Assembly (NCBI GenBank): GCA_022510745.1
Contig: JAFLSY010000002.1
Location: 248,001-312,000, forward strand
Direction: 5' to 3'
DNA from: Lachnospiraceae bacterium
GTDB taxonomy: Bacteria > Bacillota > Clostridia > Lachnospirales > Lachnospiraceae
Length of the DNA stretch: 64,000 bases
Below, piece by piece: positions 36,898 to 45,067 of this stretch. The position numbers and the translations under genes were made by a program. Position 1 is the first letter of the stretch. Each line of letters begins with the position of its first letter. The notes beneath the pieces are model-generated. The model saw only the letters and a program-made list of their open reading frames with translations, made no database searches and was not told where the DNA came from.

Positions 36898-36950
36898 AGC
36901 TATACGAAAACGAACTTTTTAGCTATACGAATGCTCGCTTTCGTATAGCT
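36898..36950. repeat. Competing inverted repeats between metH and ilvB
   Basis: The 11-mer AGCTATACGAA occurs directly at 36898-36908 and 36921-36931 and inverted at 36940-36950. Either direct copy can pair with the inverted copy (loop 8 nt or 31 nt), giving mutually exclusive hairpins. It begins 4 nt after the metH stop on the minus strand and ends about 10 nt before the ilvB -35. No T tract follows on either strand. Confidence 0.75.
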
Positions 36951-36953
36951 TGT

Positions 36954-39455
36954 TTACTTAAGCTGTCCTAAAAGTCTGCCTGCCAGTTTTACGGCCTCCG
37001 CAGCGTCCTTGGAATAGCCGTCGGCGCCGATCTCGTCCGCATATTCCTCCGTAATGACCGCACCTCCCACCATGATCTTTGCGTTCACGCCCTGCTCTCT
37101 GGCATAGGTAATCACCGATTCCATCTGTTTCATGGTTGTTGTCATCAATGCGGAAAGCGCAATTATGGAAGCATGATATTCTTTTGCCGCCGCAATGATC
37201 TTCTCCTTGGGAACATCCTTTCCCAGATCAATGACTTTGAATCCATAATTTTTTAACATCAGCGCTACTAAGTTTTTACCGATATCATGAATATCTCCTT
37301 CTACGGTAGCGATCACAATGACAGGCATATCTTCACCCGACCGCTCTTTCAGCATAAGGGGTTCTAAAACCTCGATGGAAAGTTTCATCGCCTCTGCGCC
37401 CGCAATCAGCTGGGGAAGGAAATATTTGCCGCTGTCAAAATAGTCTCCCACCGTATTGATAGCCGGTAAAAGCACCGTATCCAAGAGTTCTTTGGGCTGT
37501 TCCCCCGCTGCAAGAGCCTCTTTCGTAAGCTGTATGATTCCGTTTTTATTTCCTTTTAATACAGCTTCCCGCAGTTTCTGCTTCTTCGGACTTAAAGAAA
37601 CACCACCGTCCTCTGCAGCTGTTGTACCCGCCGGAGTTGCTTTTGACGAAGGTTCTGTGCTTGCTAAGAGAGCTGCTTTCTGCAGTTCCTGCTCCTTTTT
37701 TATCCTTTTTTCCTTGATGACATCGGCATAGGAAATATAGCGCATATCCGCTTCTTCTTTATTTAAAAGCAAATCAGCCGCAAAGGCACATCCCATGAGC
37801 AGTTCCTGTGAAGGATTGGCAATGGCCATGGTAAGTCCCGATTGAATAGCCATAGTAAGAAAGGCCATATTCACATAACTTCTTTCCGGCATACCAAAGG
37901 ATATATTAGACAGACCGCAAATGGTCGCAAAACCTGCATTCTTACAGTACCGTATGGTTTCTAAGGTATCCACTGCCGCGCCCTTATTGGCTCCCACGGT
38001 ATTTACTAATCCGTCTACTACAATATCCTCTTTCCTAAAACCAAGCGTTTCGGCGCGCTCCCAGATTTTATGGATGATTTCCTTTTTTGCTTCCAAATCG
38101 GCAGGAAGTCCTTCATCGGAAAGCGGAAGCAGAATAAACATAGCTCCATATTTTTTCACAATGGGCAGCAATTTTTCAAATTTTTCTTTTTCATAGGAAA
38201 CCGAATTTACGAGAGCCCTGCCGGGATAACGGCGCAGAGCCTGCTCCAAAACGGATATATGGCTGGAATCTAAGGAAAGGGGTAAATTTGTTACCGTGGA
38301 AATTTCCTCTAACGCCTTTAACATCATTTCTTTTTCATCGATTCCGCCCATTCCCATATTCACATCCAGAATTCGGGCGCCACAGGCCTCCTGTTCTTCC
38401 GCAAGATCCTTTACCATATCCAGAGACCCTTCCCGCAAGGCCTCCTGCAGTTTCTTTTTGCCGGTAGGGTTAATGCGCTCTCCCACTACAATAAAATGAT
38501 CTTCCAAAGAAAACGAAACTGTCTGCCTTTCAGAAGAAAGATAGCGAAAAGGCTTCTTTCCCTTATCTTCCTGCTTACGCAATGTACCAATCGCTGCTTT
38601 TATGCCTCGGATATAGTCCGGCGCGGTACCGCAGCAGCCGCCTAAAATAGATGCACCTGCCTCTGCCAATAATTTCATTTCCTCCGCAAAGGTTTCTGCA
38701 TCCATATCATAACAAGTATTTCCGTCTTTATCTACAAGAGGCAGTCCTGCATTGGGTTTCGCTATCACGGGAATCCGCACCGCATCTGCCATGGCGCTGA
38801 TCATGCCACTCATGGCTGCCGGTCCCGTAGAGCAATTGGCGCCTATTGCGTCCGCTCCCAGACTCTCTAATACCACTGCGGCCGTAAGTGCATCTGTTCC
38901 GAAAAGCGTGCGGCCGTCCCCTTCAAAAGTCATGGTAACCATTACCGGCAATTCACAGGTTTCTTTTGCCGCGATCAGTGCGGCCCGGGCTTCCTGCAGA
39001 CTCATCATGGTCTCCACGACCAGCATGTCCACTCCCGCCTTGAGTAAAGCATCTATCTGCTCCTTATATATTACTACCAGTTCTTCAAAATCCAGAGTAC
39101 CGATGGGTGAAAGCTGCTCGCCCGTCATGGTAATATCACCGGCTATATAAGCTCTTCCCTTTGCTGCCTGTCTGGAAATATCCACCAGCTCTGCCGTCAT
39201 TTCATAAAGTTTATCCTGCAGCCCATATTCTGCCAATTTGATCCTGTTGGCAGTAAAAGTTGGTGCATAAAGGATATTACTGCCAGCCTTTACATAGTTT
39301 TCCTGTAACTCACACATCACCTGCGGATGCTCTAATATCCATTGCTCCGGGCAGACTCCGGCAGGCATACCTGCCTTCATCAGATTGGAGCCCGTTGCTC
39401 CATCCAAATATATGATATTCTCGGCCGTCCAGGCCGCAAACTCCTGCTTAGTCAT
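36954..39455 (-). CDS. metH: Cobalamin-dependent methionine synthase without reactivation domain
   Basis: The enzyme moves a methyl group from methyltetrahydrofolate to homocysteine through methylcobalamin. The 833-residue protein has the homocysteine domain (about 1-295; zinc ligands Cys208 in GANCS and Cys274/Cys275 in GGCCGT), the pterin-binding domain (about 310-585), the B12 cap (about 620-700) and the B12 domain with DIHDIGKN (721-728, His723 as lower axial ligand). It stops after the B12 domain and lacks the 300-residue reactivation domain of the E. coli enzyme, as is common in anaerobes. The ATG has GGAAGG upstream. Confidence 0.95.
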   Translation of the reverse strand: MTKQEFAAWTAENIIYLDGATGSNLMKAGMPAGVCPEQWILEHPQVMCELQENYVKAGSNILYAPTFTANRIKLAEYGLQDKLYEMTAELVDISRQAAKGRAYIAGDITMTGEQLSPIGTLDFEELVVIYKEQIDALLKAGVDMLVVETMMSLQEARAALIAAKETCELPVMVTMTFEGDGRTLFGTDALTAAVVLESLGADAIGANCSTGPAAMSGMISAMADAVRIPVIAKPNAGLPLVDKDGNTCYDMDAETFAEEMKLLAEAGASILGGCCGTAPDYIRGIKAAIGTLRKQEDKGKKPFRYLSSERQTVSFSLEDHFIVVGERINPTGKKKLQEALREGSLDMVKDLAEEQEACGARILDVNMGMGGIDEKEMMLKALEEISTVTNLPLSLDSSHISVLEQALRRYPGRALVNSVSYEKEKFEKLLPIVKKYGAMFILLPLSDEGLPADLEAKKEIIHKIWERAETLGFRKEDIVVDGLVNTVGANKGAAVDTLETIRYCKNAGFATICGLSNISFGMPERSYVNMAFLTMAIQSGLTMAIANPSQELLMGCAFAADLLLNKEEADMRYISYADVIKEKRIKKEQELQKAALLASTEPSSKATPAGTTAAEDGGVSLSPKKQKLREAVLKGNKNGIIQLTKEALAAGEQPKELLDTVLLPAINTVGDYFDSGKYFLPQLIAGAEAMKLSIEVLEPLMLKERSGEDMPVIVIATVEGDIHDIGKNLVALMLKNYGFKVIDLGKDVPKEKIIAAAKEYHASIIALSALMTTTMKQMESVITYAREQGVNAKIMVGGAVITEEYADEIGADGYSKDAAEAVKLAGRLLGQLK

Positions 39456-39491
39456 GGGAATACCTTCCTATCATCGCTATATACTTTTCAC

Positions 39492-39520
39492 ATCATAACA
39501 CGAATTTCAGGATTGGGCAA
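39492..39520 (-). promoter_or_regulatory. Probable metH promoter
   Basis: On the minus strand TTGCCC (39515-39520) is followed after 17 nt by TATGAT (39492-39497) with a TG extension. The predicted leader is about 30 nt, leaving no room for a SAM or cobalamin riboswitch. Confidence 0.5.
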
Positions 39521-39577
39521 ATATATCCGAAAAAAACGGATAATTCTTAGGAGTTTCTTATGTTTTTTATTCCCATA

Positions 39578-39606
39578 TTGATTAAGACCATAAATTATGA
39601 TAAATT
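39578..39606 (+). promoter_or_regulatory. Possible promoter of the small lipoprotein gene
   Basis: TTGATT (39578-39583) and TAAATT (39601-39606) are 17 nt apart with TG before the -10. Its position inside the longer possible reading frame supports the GTG start at 39641. Confidence 0.4.
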
Positions 39607-39640
39607 TTTTATAGATATTTTTTATCCGGAGGTTTTAGAA

Positions 39641-40117
39641 GTGAAAACAAAAATATTACTGCTCCTGTCAGCTGTTCTTTTCTGCTTTATACTCACAGGC
39701 TGCGGTGAAGATCCTGCTGTAAATAAATTTCAACAAGATATTAATGCATTTTGCAGTCAGATTGCTGAAATAGATACAGGCATTAACAGTATTGATGCGC
39801 AATCCGAAACGGCCAGATATGAGCTTTTAGCCTACTTGGACCAGCTGGATCAGGCCTTCAAAGCGCTTGCCGAAATCTCCATTCCGGAGAAATATGCCTA
39901 CATGGAACAACTTACCTCTGAAGCCAGTTCCTATATGACCACAGCCGTAGAGGCCTATCATGAAGCCTTCGAAGGTGATTCCTATAATGAGTATACTGCG
40001 GAATATGCCAGGGAAAACTATGAAAGAGCTTATAAGCGGGTAACCGTACTTCTGCAGCTTTTACGCGGTGAGGAAATCACCGGTGCAGATGTCACCATAG
40101 AGCCCGTTTCTCAATAG
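39641..40117 (+). CDS. Small secreted lipoprotein, helical, function unknown
   Basis: From GTG 39641 (GGAGG eight bases upstream) the protein has a lipoprotein signal peptide of 20 residues and the lipobox LTGC (Cys21). The mature part (about 138 residues) is acidic and helical, resembling four-helix coil proteins with many Tyr/Ala/Glu. No domain is recognised. An earlier ATG at 39560 has AGGAG upstream but would put 47 residues before the Cys. It is convergent with pdaA, leaving 5 nt between the stops and no terminator between them. Confidence 0.75.
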   Translation: MKTKILLLLSAVLFCFILTGCGEDPAVNKFQQDINAFCSQIAEIDTGINSIDAQSETARYELLAYLDQLDQAFKALAEISIPEKYAYMEQLTSEASSYMTTAVEAYHEAFEGDSYNEYTAEYARENYERAYKRVTVLLQLLRGEEITGADVTIEPVSQ

Positions 40118-40122
40118 CCGGA

Positions 40123-40923
40123 TTATTTTTCTAAAAGATCCGAAAGCGGTCTGAATTCATACCCCATGTTTTCCCATTCCGTGAGCAATTCATCCAGAAT
40201 TTCTCCGTTGGTCTGGGAAGTACTGTGGAGCAGCACAATGGCGCCGGGATGAATCCGTTTAAGCAGCTTTTCAAAAGCTTCTTCTTTGGTAGGCTGAGCA
40301 TCCTGATTCCAATCCACATAAGCCAGACTCCAGAAAAAGGTACTATATCCCAATTCCTGTGCCATTCTTAAATTTTCTGTGCTGTATTTTCCTTGAGGCG
40401 GTCTGTAATACATGGACAGCTCTTCTCCTGTAATCTCTTTATACAATCTTGCTACCGAATCCATTTCCTTCTGAAAATCTGACATATTTGAGATTTTTGA
40501 CATGTCCGGATGATGATATGTATGATTTCCTACGCTGTGCCCTTCCTCCGCCATCCTTTTTACAATATCAGGTGCGGACTCTAAAAAATGTCCTACAACA
40601 AAGAATGTTGCCGGTGCCCCATGTTTTTTTAAGGCATCCAGAATCGGCTCCGTGTTACCGTTTTCATAACCGCAGTCAAAGGTCAAATAAATCACTTTTT
40701 CTTCCGTACCTCCCACATAATACGCATCATATTCAGCAAGTTCCGCTGCCGAAACATTTCCGGTCGGCTGCTTTCCCTCTCCTCCTGCAAATCCCAGTCC
40801 CCAGTTTTCTGCAGAGAGCACTCTCACTTCTGCGTTGGCCTCGACTGAAGAAACGGCATAACCGGCAAACCTTCCCAGCACAAACATTGTGACAAATAAG
40901 AAAAATACCCAGAATTTTTTCAT
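40123..40923 (-). CDS. pdaA: Polysaccharide deacetylase of the PdaA (muramic delta-lactam) type
   Basis: PdaA removes the acetyl group from MurNAc so that muramic delta-lactam can form in the spore cortex. The 266-residue protein has a signal anchor (about 5-25), the PdaA-typical ENWGLGF, the catalytic TFDCGYENG (Asp as base with metal site), HTYHHPDM and the YRPPQGKYS block, and ends with a LLHS motif. The Cys in TFDCGYENG replaces the second Asp of general deacetylases, as expected for PdaA (Asn there in Bacillus). This suits a spore-forming host. ATG 40923 follows AGAGG at eight bases. Confidence 0.9.
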   Translation of the reverse strand: MKKFWVFFLFVTMFVLGRFAGYAVSSVEANAEVRVLSAENWGLGFAGGEGKQPTGNVSAAELAEYDAYYVGGTEEKVIYLTFDCGYENGNTEPILDALKKHGAPATFFVVGHFLESAPDIVKRMAEEGHSVGNHTYHHPDMSKISNMSDFQKEMDSVARLYKEITGEELSMYYRPPQGKYSTENLRMAQELGYSTFFWSLAYVDWNQDAQPTKEEAFEKLLKRIHPGAIVLLHSTSQTNGEILDELLTEWENMGYEFRPLSDLLEK

Positions 40924-40953
40924 AAAAAAAGCCTCTAATATCTCTTGTTAGAG
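40924..40953 (-). terminator. Hairpin plus T7 overlapping the pdaA ribosome site
   Basis: On the minus strand CTCTAA pairs with TTAGAG (9-nt loop) and is followed by GC and seven T residues that end at the pdaA ATG. The stem is only 6 bp, so as a terminator it is weak. The same 3' arm contains the AGAGG ribosome site of pdaA. Confidence 0.45.
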
Positions 40954-41022
40954 TATATTAAAGACCCTTTTTATTCATGACTTGTTATTTTAATGCAAAT
41001 CCATCCCTTTGATCTTGTGTGA

Positions 41023-41457
41023 TTATCCCATTAGATAAATTCCTTTTGCCAGAATTAATGCATTCTTAACAATCCAATTTATCAATATAATACCTATCAT
41101 AATGTAGAAATAAATCGGTCGAAAAAGCATTGCCTTAACCCTGCCCTTTGTCAGGATGCTTAAGGTATGAGAAATCATGTAGCAAAGTACAAGTATTCCC
41201 GTATATGGAACAACCGGATGATAAACAAAACTTTGGTACAACTGCCCATGCAACAAGAAATTCACTGCCCTTGTCCCACCACAGCCGGGACAATACAGTC
41301 CTGCCACGGTATAGAGCGTACAAGGCAACGGACTTAATTCGGTAATAGAAATATGCAGCATGGACAATATGAAATAGCCTATACCAAAGACGACACACAG
41401 TCCCACACAAACATAATAGCAATTTCTTGACAGGCGCAGTATATACGTATCCGCCAT
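41023..41457 (-). CDS. DUF2752 membrane protein
   Basis: The 144-residue protein has three or four hydrophobic helices and the diagnostic CPGCGGTRA motif (about 55-63) of DUF2752. Its function is unknown; the paired cysteines suggest metal or redox chemistry but this is not established. It is 14 nt downstream of a DUF4190 gene with AAAGGG before its ATG, so it belongs to the same transcription unit. Confidence 0.85.
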   Translation of the reverse strand: MADTYILRLSRNCYYVCVGLCVVFGIGYFILSMLHISITELSPLPCTLYTVAGLYCPGCGGTRAVNFLLHGQLYQSFVYHPVVPYTGILVLCYMISHTLSILTKGRVKAMLFRPIYFYIMIGIILINWIVKNALILAKGIYLMG

Positions 41458-41471
41458 GATCTAAATCCCTT

Positions 41472-41783
41472 TTATAATCCTAACGCACTGAAGAATGCCA
41501 CACCGGTTACAATGATGATCACTGCCGGAATCAAGGCAATGATACCACAAACCAGACCTGCAACAGCCATACCGGTACCGCCCAATTTCTTTGCCAGAGA
41601 TACAGCACCCAAGATAACTGCAAGCAAGGCCATCAGAACAGGCAAATAAGGTACACAGCAAGCCAATAATAAGCCCAGAATACCAAGAACCATAGAAGCA
41701 ATCGCCAATCCCATACTCTTAGGAGGCTCCTGAGGCATCATAGGCTGCTGATAAATCGGCTGCTGAAAATTATTATTATCCAT
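41472..41783 (-). CDS. DUF4190 membrane protein, copy 1 (short tail)
   Basis: A 103-residue protein: a Gln/Pro/Met-rich N terminus (MDNNNFQQPIYQQPMM) followed by two glycine-rich membrane helices (GLAIASMVLGILGLLLACC and GMAVAGLVCGIIALIPAVI) separated by a basic turn. Function is unknown. It is one of three adjacent paralogues (with 41861-42190 and 42276-42956) and precedes a DUF2752 gene. Confidence 0.8.
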   Translation of the reverse strand: MDNNNFQQPIYQQPMMPQEPPKSMGLAIASMVLGILGLLLACCVPYLPVLMALLAVILGAVSLAKKLGGTGMAVAGLVCGIIALIPAVIIIVTGVAFFSALGL

Positions 41784-41814
41784 TTTATTTTCCTCCGTAA
41801 ATGAAACTAAAATG

Positions 41815-41851
41815 ATACAGCGGTGTAAACAATCTGTTTACACCGCTGTAT
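41815..41851. repeat. Perfect 17-bp hairpin between DUF4190 genes
   Basis: ATACAGCGGTGTAAACA (41815-41831), three bases, then its exact complement (41835-41851). On the minus strand it is followed by CATTTTAG, so it is at best a partial terminator and may act as a transcript-stabilising or processing element between two paralogues. Confidence 0.75.
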
Positions 41852-41860
41852 GTAAACTTA

Positions 41861-42190
41861 TTACCTATATGAGTTCAAAAGTTGATTCAGCGAATTGTTG
41901 GCTGACTGAAGAAAAATAATGCCAATAATCCAGCTGATTACGCTCCAGCCGCATGCAACAATTGACACAATAAGAGCAGCTGTTCCGAACTTGGTCTTGT
42001 TGTTCTTGTTGCCCATCACACCCAGAACCACACCGATAATACCAAGGATAAGGCCGAATAAACCGCTGCAGCATCCTACAACAATACCTACAATACCCAG
42101 AACCAAAGCTGCGATAGACATACCGCTGGGCTTTCCACTCTCAGGCTGTAAGCCTGCAGGCTGTTGATAGTTAAAATTCTGTCCGTCCAT
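41861..42190 (-). CDS. DUF4190 membrane protein, copy 2
   Basis: A 109-residue protein with a short Gln/Pro tail (MDGQNFNYQQPAGLQPESG) and two helices containing GMSIAALVLGIVGIVVGCC, GLIL GIIGVVLG and a basic NKNNKTKFG turn. It closely follows the pattern of copy 1 and copy 3, so the three are tandem duplicates or ancient paralogues. Function is unknown. Confidence 0.8.
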   Translation of the reverse strand: MDGQNFNYQQPAGLQPESGKPSGMSIAALVLGIVGIVVGCCSGLFGLILGIIGVVLGVMGNKNNKTKFGTAALIVSIVACGWSVISWIIGIIFLQSANNSLNQLLNSYR

Positions 42191-42275
42191 AGTAACTTCT
42201 TCCTCCTCTAATAATAATTTATAATATTTTCCTCCGGTTTCCCTTAGAAAAGATTATACCGATTCATCTCCTGCC

Positions 42276-42956
42276 CTAAGACATCATTACTCCAATAAAC
42301 AGAACCGAACTTAATAAACACCCGATAATACTACATACCAAACCTGCAACCGCCATTCCTTTTCCATCATTTTGTTTTGCAATGGCGGCAATACTGAGAA
42401 TCAAACCGGGTATTGCCAAAATCAGGTCAAACACCATAAAAATACAAAGCAATATGGAAAGGATTCCGCAAATCATTCCGGCAATCGCCAGTCCCTGTCC
42501 TCCTGTACTCTGCGCCTGCCCCGCTGCTATAGGAGCATAGGACTGATATGGCGTATAGGACTGTCCGCCGGTATAATTAGAAGCCTGCTGGTAAGGTGTA
42601 TATCCTGTCGTTGCGGTATTTCTTGCTTTTCCCGTATTGTTCATCCAAGATTCGGTGTATGTATACTGCCCTGCATAGGGATTTTGCTGCATAGGCTGCT
42701 GTTCCGCATAAGGATTCCCTTGCATGGGTTGCTGTTCCGCATAGGGGTTATTGGTCTGCACAGGCTGCTCCATATAGGAATTCGTCTGCATGGATTGCTG
42801 CGCATAGGGATTGTCCTGTATAGTCGCCTGCTGGCCTGTATAGAAAGTTGACTGTATGGGCTGCTGCTCCGCATAGGGATTGCCCTGCATGGGCTGCTCC
42901 ATATATGGATTGGTCTGTTGCCCCGTATAAGGATTCTGTAAATGATTATTATCCAT
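42276..42956 (-). CDS. DUF4190 membrane protein, copy 3, with repeat-rich N terminus
   Basis: The 226-residue protein has a long low-complexity N-terminal half (about 1-100) made of imperfect tandem repeats of the form NPYAEQQPMQ, then a Tyr/Thr/Gly stretch and the DUF4190 pair of glycine-rich helices (about 155-225). The repeats are rich in Tyr, Gln and Pro and lack charge, as in disordered scaffolds. Repeat number could vary between strains. It is the first gene of the DUF4190-DUF2752 unit. Confidence 0.8.
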   Translation of the reverse strand: MDNNHLQNPYTGQQTNPYMEQPMQGNPYAEQQPIQSTFYTGQQATIQDNPYAQQSMQTNSYMEQPVQTNNPYAEQQPMQGNPYAEQQPMQQNPYAGQYTYTESWMNNTGKARNTATTGYTPYQQASNYTGGQSYTPYQSYAPIAAGQAQSTGGQGLAIAGMICGILSILLCIFMVFDLILAIPGLILSIAAIAKQNDGKGMAVAGLVCSIIGCLLSSVLFIGVMMS

Positions 42957-43173
42957 TTCCTCACCTACACATTCTGCCAGCCTTTTAATTTGTATCGATG
43001 CTTGCTTTCCTATAAACCGCAGAGTATTCTACTCTACGACAAAATACGTCTACACGACACACTATTATAAATTTACAGAACAAAGCGTAATTTGTCAAGC
43101 TATTCGGGCAAAAAAATAAAGTAAATTATAAGAAAGTGTAAAATTTTTATAAAGAAGGTGAGGTACTTGTTTT

Positions 43174-43341
43174 ATGACTGTTTCTGCGGACCCAAACACG
43201 CTGTTTTCGGAAATTACCGACACATGGCTGGAAAGTATATGGCGGTTTGAAATTTTACGGCGGACTATTTGGTGGCATCCGGTAAGAGGAAGAAGACTGT
43301 CACCTGCAGAACATACAGAAAGAACTCAGCCGGTCAGATGA
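43174..43341 (+). CDS. Unrecognised 55-residue protein, Trp/Arg-rich
   Basis: A small ORF in the 408-nt region (42957-43364) between the DUF4190 unit and the chemotaxis receptor. It encodes MTVSADPNTLFSEITDTWLE at the start, then a basic middle (RFEILRRTIWWHPVRGRR). It has four Trp and nine Arg, no signal peptide, and AGGTGAGG 10 nt upstream of ATG 43174. A strong terminator overlaps its stop codon, supporting a transcribed plus-strand unit. I see no homologue family, and it could be a non-coding RNA instead. The rest of the gap (42957-43173) shows no gene or recognised riboswitch. Confidence 0.35.
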   Translation: MTVSADPNTLFSEITDTWLESIWRFEILRRTIWWHPVRGRRLSPAEHTERTQPVR

Positions 43342-43356
43342 CCGGCTGAGCTTTTT
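43325..43356 (+). terminator. Strong terminator overlapping the small ORF stop
   Basis: CTCAGCCGGTCA pairs perfectly over 12 bp (43325-43336 with 43339-43350) and is followed by CTTTTTA. Read on the minus strand the tail is TTCTTTCTG, so it may also stop the convergent chemotaxis gene whose stop is 14 nt away. Confidence 0.85.
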
Positions 43357-43364
43357 ATCCAAAT

Positions 43365-44831
43365 CTACAATTCCGATAAAGTAACCATATTCTCCGAAAT
43401 TTCTCTGATAGAATCCGCAAACTTATGAACGACCTTAACGTTTTGATCACTCATTCTGTGCGCCTCATTGATGCTCGCACTAATCTCCTCACTTCCAGAT
43501 GACAGTATATTGATACTGTCAACAATAAGTCCGTTCGCTTTCATCAACTCGGACATTTTCGTTTCAACCATGTGGATATTGTCGGATAATACGTCCGCTT
43601 TATCATGAATGATACTAAACTGCTCTTCCGTACTCTTCACCAGTCTGTGCTCTTCATTGGACAACGCAACGTTCTGTTGTACTTTTGCAGTCACCAGATT
43701 CGCATCACGGCTCAGTTCATTTAAGATTACCGCAATAATATCTGTCTCTTTCTTGGTCTGCTCCGATAGATTCCTGATCTCGTCAGCAACGACTGCAAAC
43801 CCTTTTCCCGCTTCACCCGCTCTTGCGGCTTCTATGGAAGCGTTCAATGCCAAGAGATTCGTCTGACTTGAAATGTTAACGATCACGTCTACTACACCGC
43901 GTACTTCGTCCGATTTCGCTTTCAGAGTATCTGCCGCCGCTTCCATATCCTGCACTTCAACAATTGCCGAGTCAACGGTATTCATCAACTCATCCATCGC
44001 TTTCATACTTGTTTTCAGTGCTTCTTCAATATCATCCATATATCCGACTATCTGCGCCGTCTGCGCATATACTTCATCTATCGTTCCCTGAATCATATGG
44101 GTCTGATCGGTCTGCTGTGCAACGGCACTCACTACGCTGTCCATTCCGGCGGCTATATCTCCCATAGCAGAATTGACGCTCTCTGTCATTTGCAATGTTT
44201 CATTGACATCATCAACTGCAGTTCTCGTCCTTCCTTCTACATTACCCGCTACGGTCTTTATCCTGTCGGCTGTTTTCATATTAGCATCCATGACAGTAGT
44301 CAATTCCTCCGTAGACTCCGTAAAAAATCCCTGCAGGATTTTGATACCCGTAACAGCTGCCAATATGGTGAGTATCGTGATGATCAATTCAATCATATTG
44401 GCCTCAATCACATCATTTATATTCTCTGCACCCGCAAAATTCATGATGATACGCACCAGGTTTGCACATCCATACAAACTGCTGATAATCAAAATCAACT
44501 TTCGATCCATAAGGAAAACCATAACTACCATAATCGGTATCATATACGGATATGCTGCACCGGAAGCTGACATCCATAACATAACTATATATACAAGAGA
44601 AAAGCCAATGCCTACACAGAAAGGATACTTCTTCGTTGACCTAAACCGAAAATACATAAAAAAGCAGAGTGCATAAACCAGAAAATTCATCACTAGAGGC
44701 ACCACACTGAATAACACCGGCAATTCTGACAGCTTAAGCTGTGAAACCAGCCCGATCGTGATAAATACCGTCGTAACCGAATGCACAATAAATAGCAGTT
44801 TCCCTGTCCTTTGTAAATGTCTTTCCTTCAT
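43365..44831 (-). CDS. Methyl-accepting chemotaxis protein with multi-helix membrane domain
   Basis: The 488-residue receptor has an N-terminal region of five to six hydrophobic helices (about 8-170) without a large periplasmic sensor, no clear HAMP domain, and a cytoplasmic signalling coil (about 185-488) with the hairpin tip [21 protein letters not shown] and [12 protein letters not shown]. It should bind CheW/CheA. The membrane-embedded sensor suggests detection of a membrane or intracellular cue. It stands alone, so the chemotaxis genes are elsewhere. Confidence 0.9.
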   Translation of the reverse strand: MKERHLQRTGKLLFIVHSVTTVFITIGLVSQLKLSELPVLFSVVPLVMNFLVYALCFFMYFRFRSTKKYPFCVGIGFSLVYIVMLWMSASGAAYPYMIPIMVVMVFLMDRKLILIISSLYGCANLVRIIMNFAGAENINDVIEANMIELIITILTILAAVTGIKILQGFFTESTEELTTVMDANMKTADRIKTVAGNVEGRTRTAVDDVNETLQMTESVNSAMGDIAAGMDSVVSAVAQQTDQTHMIQGTIDEVYAQTAQIVGYMDDIEEALKTSMKAMDELMNTVDSAIVEVQDMEAAADTLKAKSDEVRGVVDVIVNISSQTNLLALNASIEAARAGEAGKGFAVVADEIRNLSEQTKKETDIIAVILNELSRDANLVTAKVQQNVALSNEEHRLVKSTEEQFSIIHDKADVLSDNIHMVETKMSELMKANGLIVDSINILSSGSEEISASINEAHRMSDQNVKVVHKFADSIREISENMVTLSEL

Positions 44832-44976
44832 CTGATTTTCCCCTTTTCAACTTTTACACAATTTAATTCTTCATTTATAATTATACATGATCCTAATATC
44901 TAAGGACTGTCTTTATATTATCATTTCACAATTTAAAAAACAACTCCATTCATCAGAAAAAGCAAAATAGAAATAA

Positions 44977-45006
44977 AACCTCCCTCAGATTTCTCCAAGG
45001 GAGGTT
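44977..45006 (-). terminator. Terminator of the GGGtGRT gene
   Basis: On the minus strand AACCTCCCT and AGGGAGGTT pair over a 12-nt loop and are followed by TTTTATTTC, about 60 nt after the stop codon at 45068. Confidence 0.8.
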
Positions 45007-45067
45007 AAAAACCATTGATTTTACTAGCATTTTTGCTTAGAACTTCCTCAGCCCAAAAGCTTTCAAA

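Noticed and set aside
36882..36900. CodY box at the ilvB promoter (AATT...AATT symmetry)
   Set aside because: It matches only 9 of 15 consensus positions, which is expected by chance in AT-rich DNA.
36851..36953. Leader attenuator or T-box before the ilv operon, and SAM or B12 riboswitch before metH
   Set aside because: The predicted leaders are about 30 nt, no T-box sequence is seen, and no riboswitch core is recognisable at either site.
42372..42851. 159-codon frame opposite DUF4190 copy 3
   Set aside because: Its repetitive His/Leu/Ile sequence is just the antisense reading of the NPYAEQQPMQ repeats.
42957..43173. c-di-GMP riboswitch before the 43.2 kb ORF, considered because of the nearby chemotaxis gene
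   Set aside because: The conserved GEMM core elements are not present; the stretch is AT-rich without a stable paired structure that I can identify.
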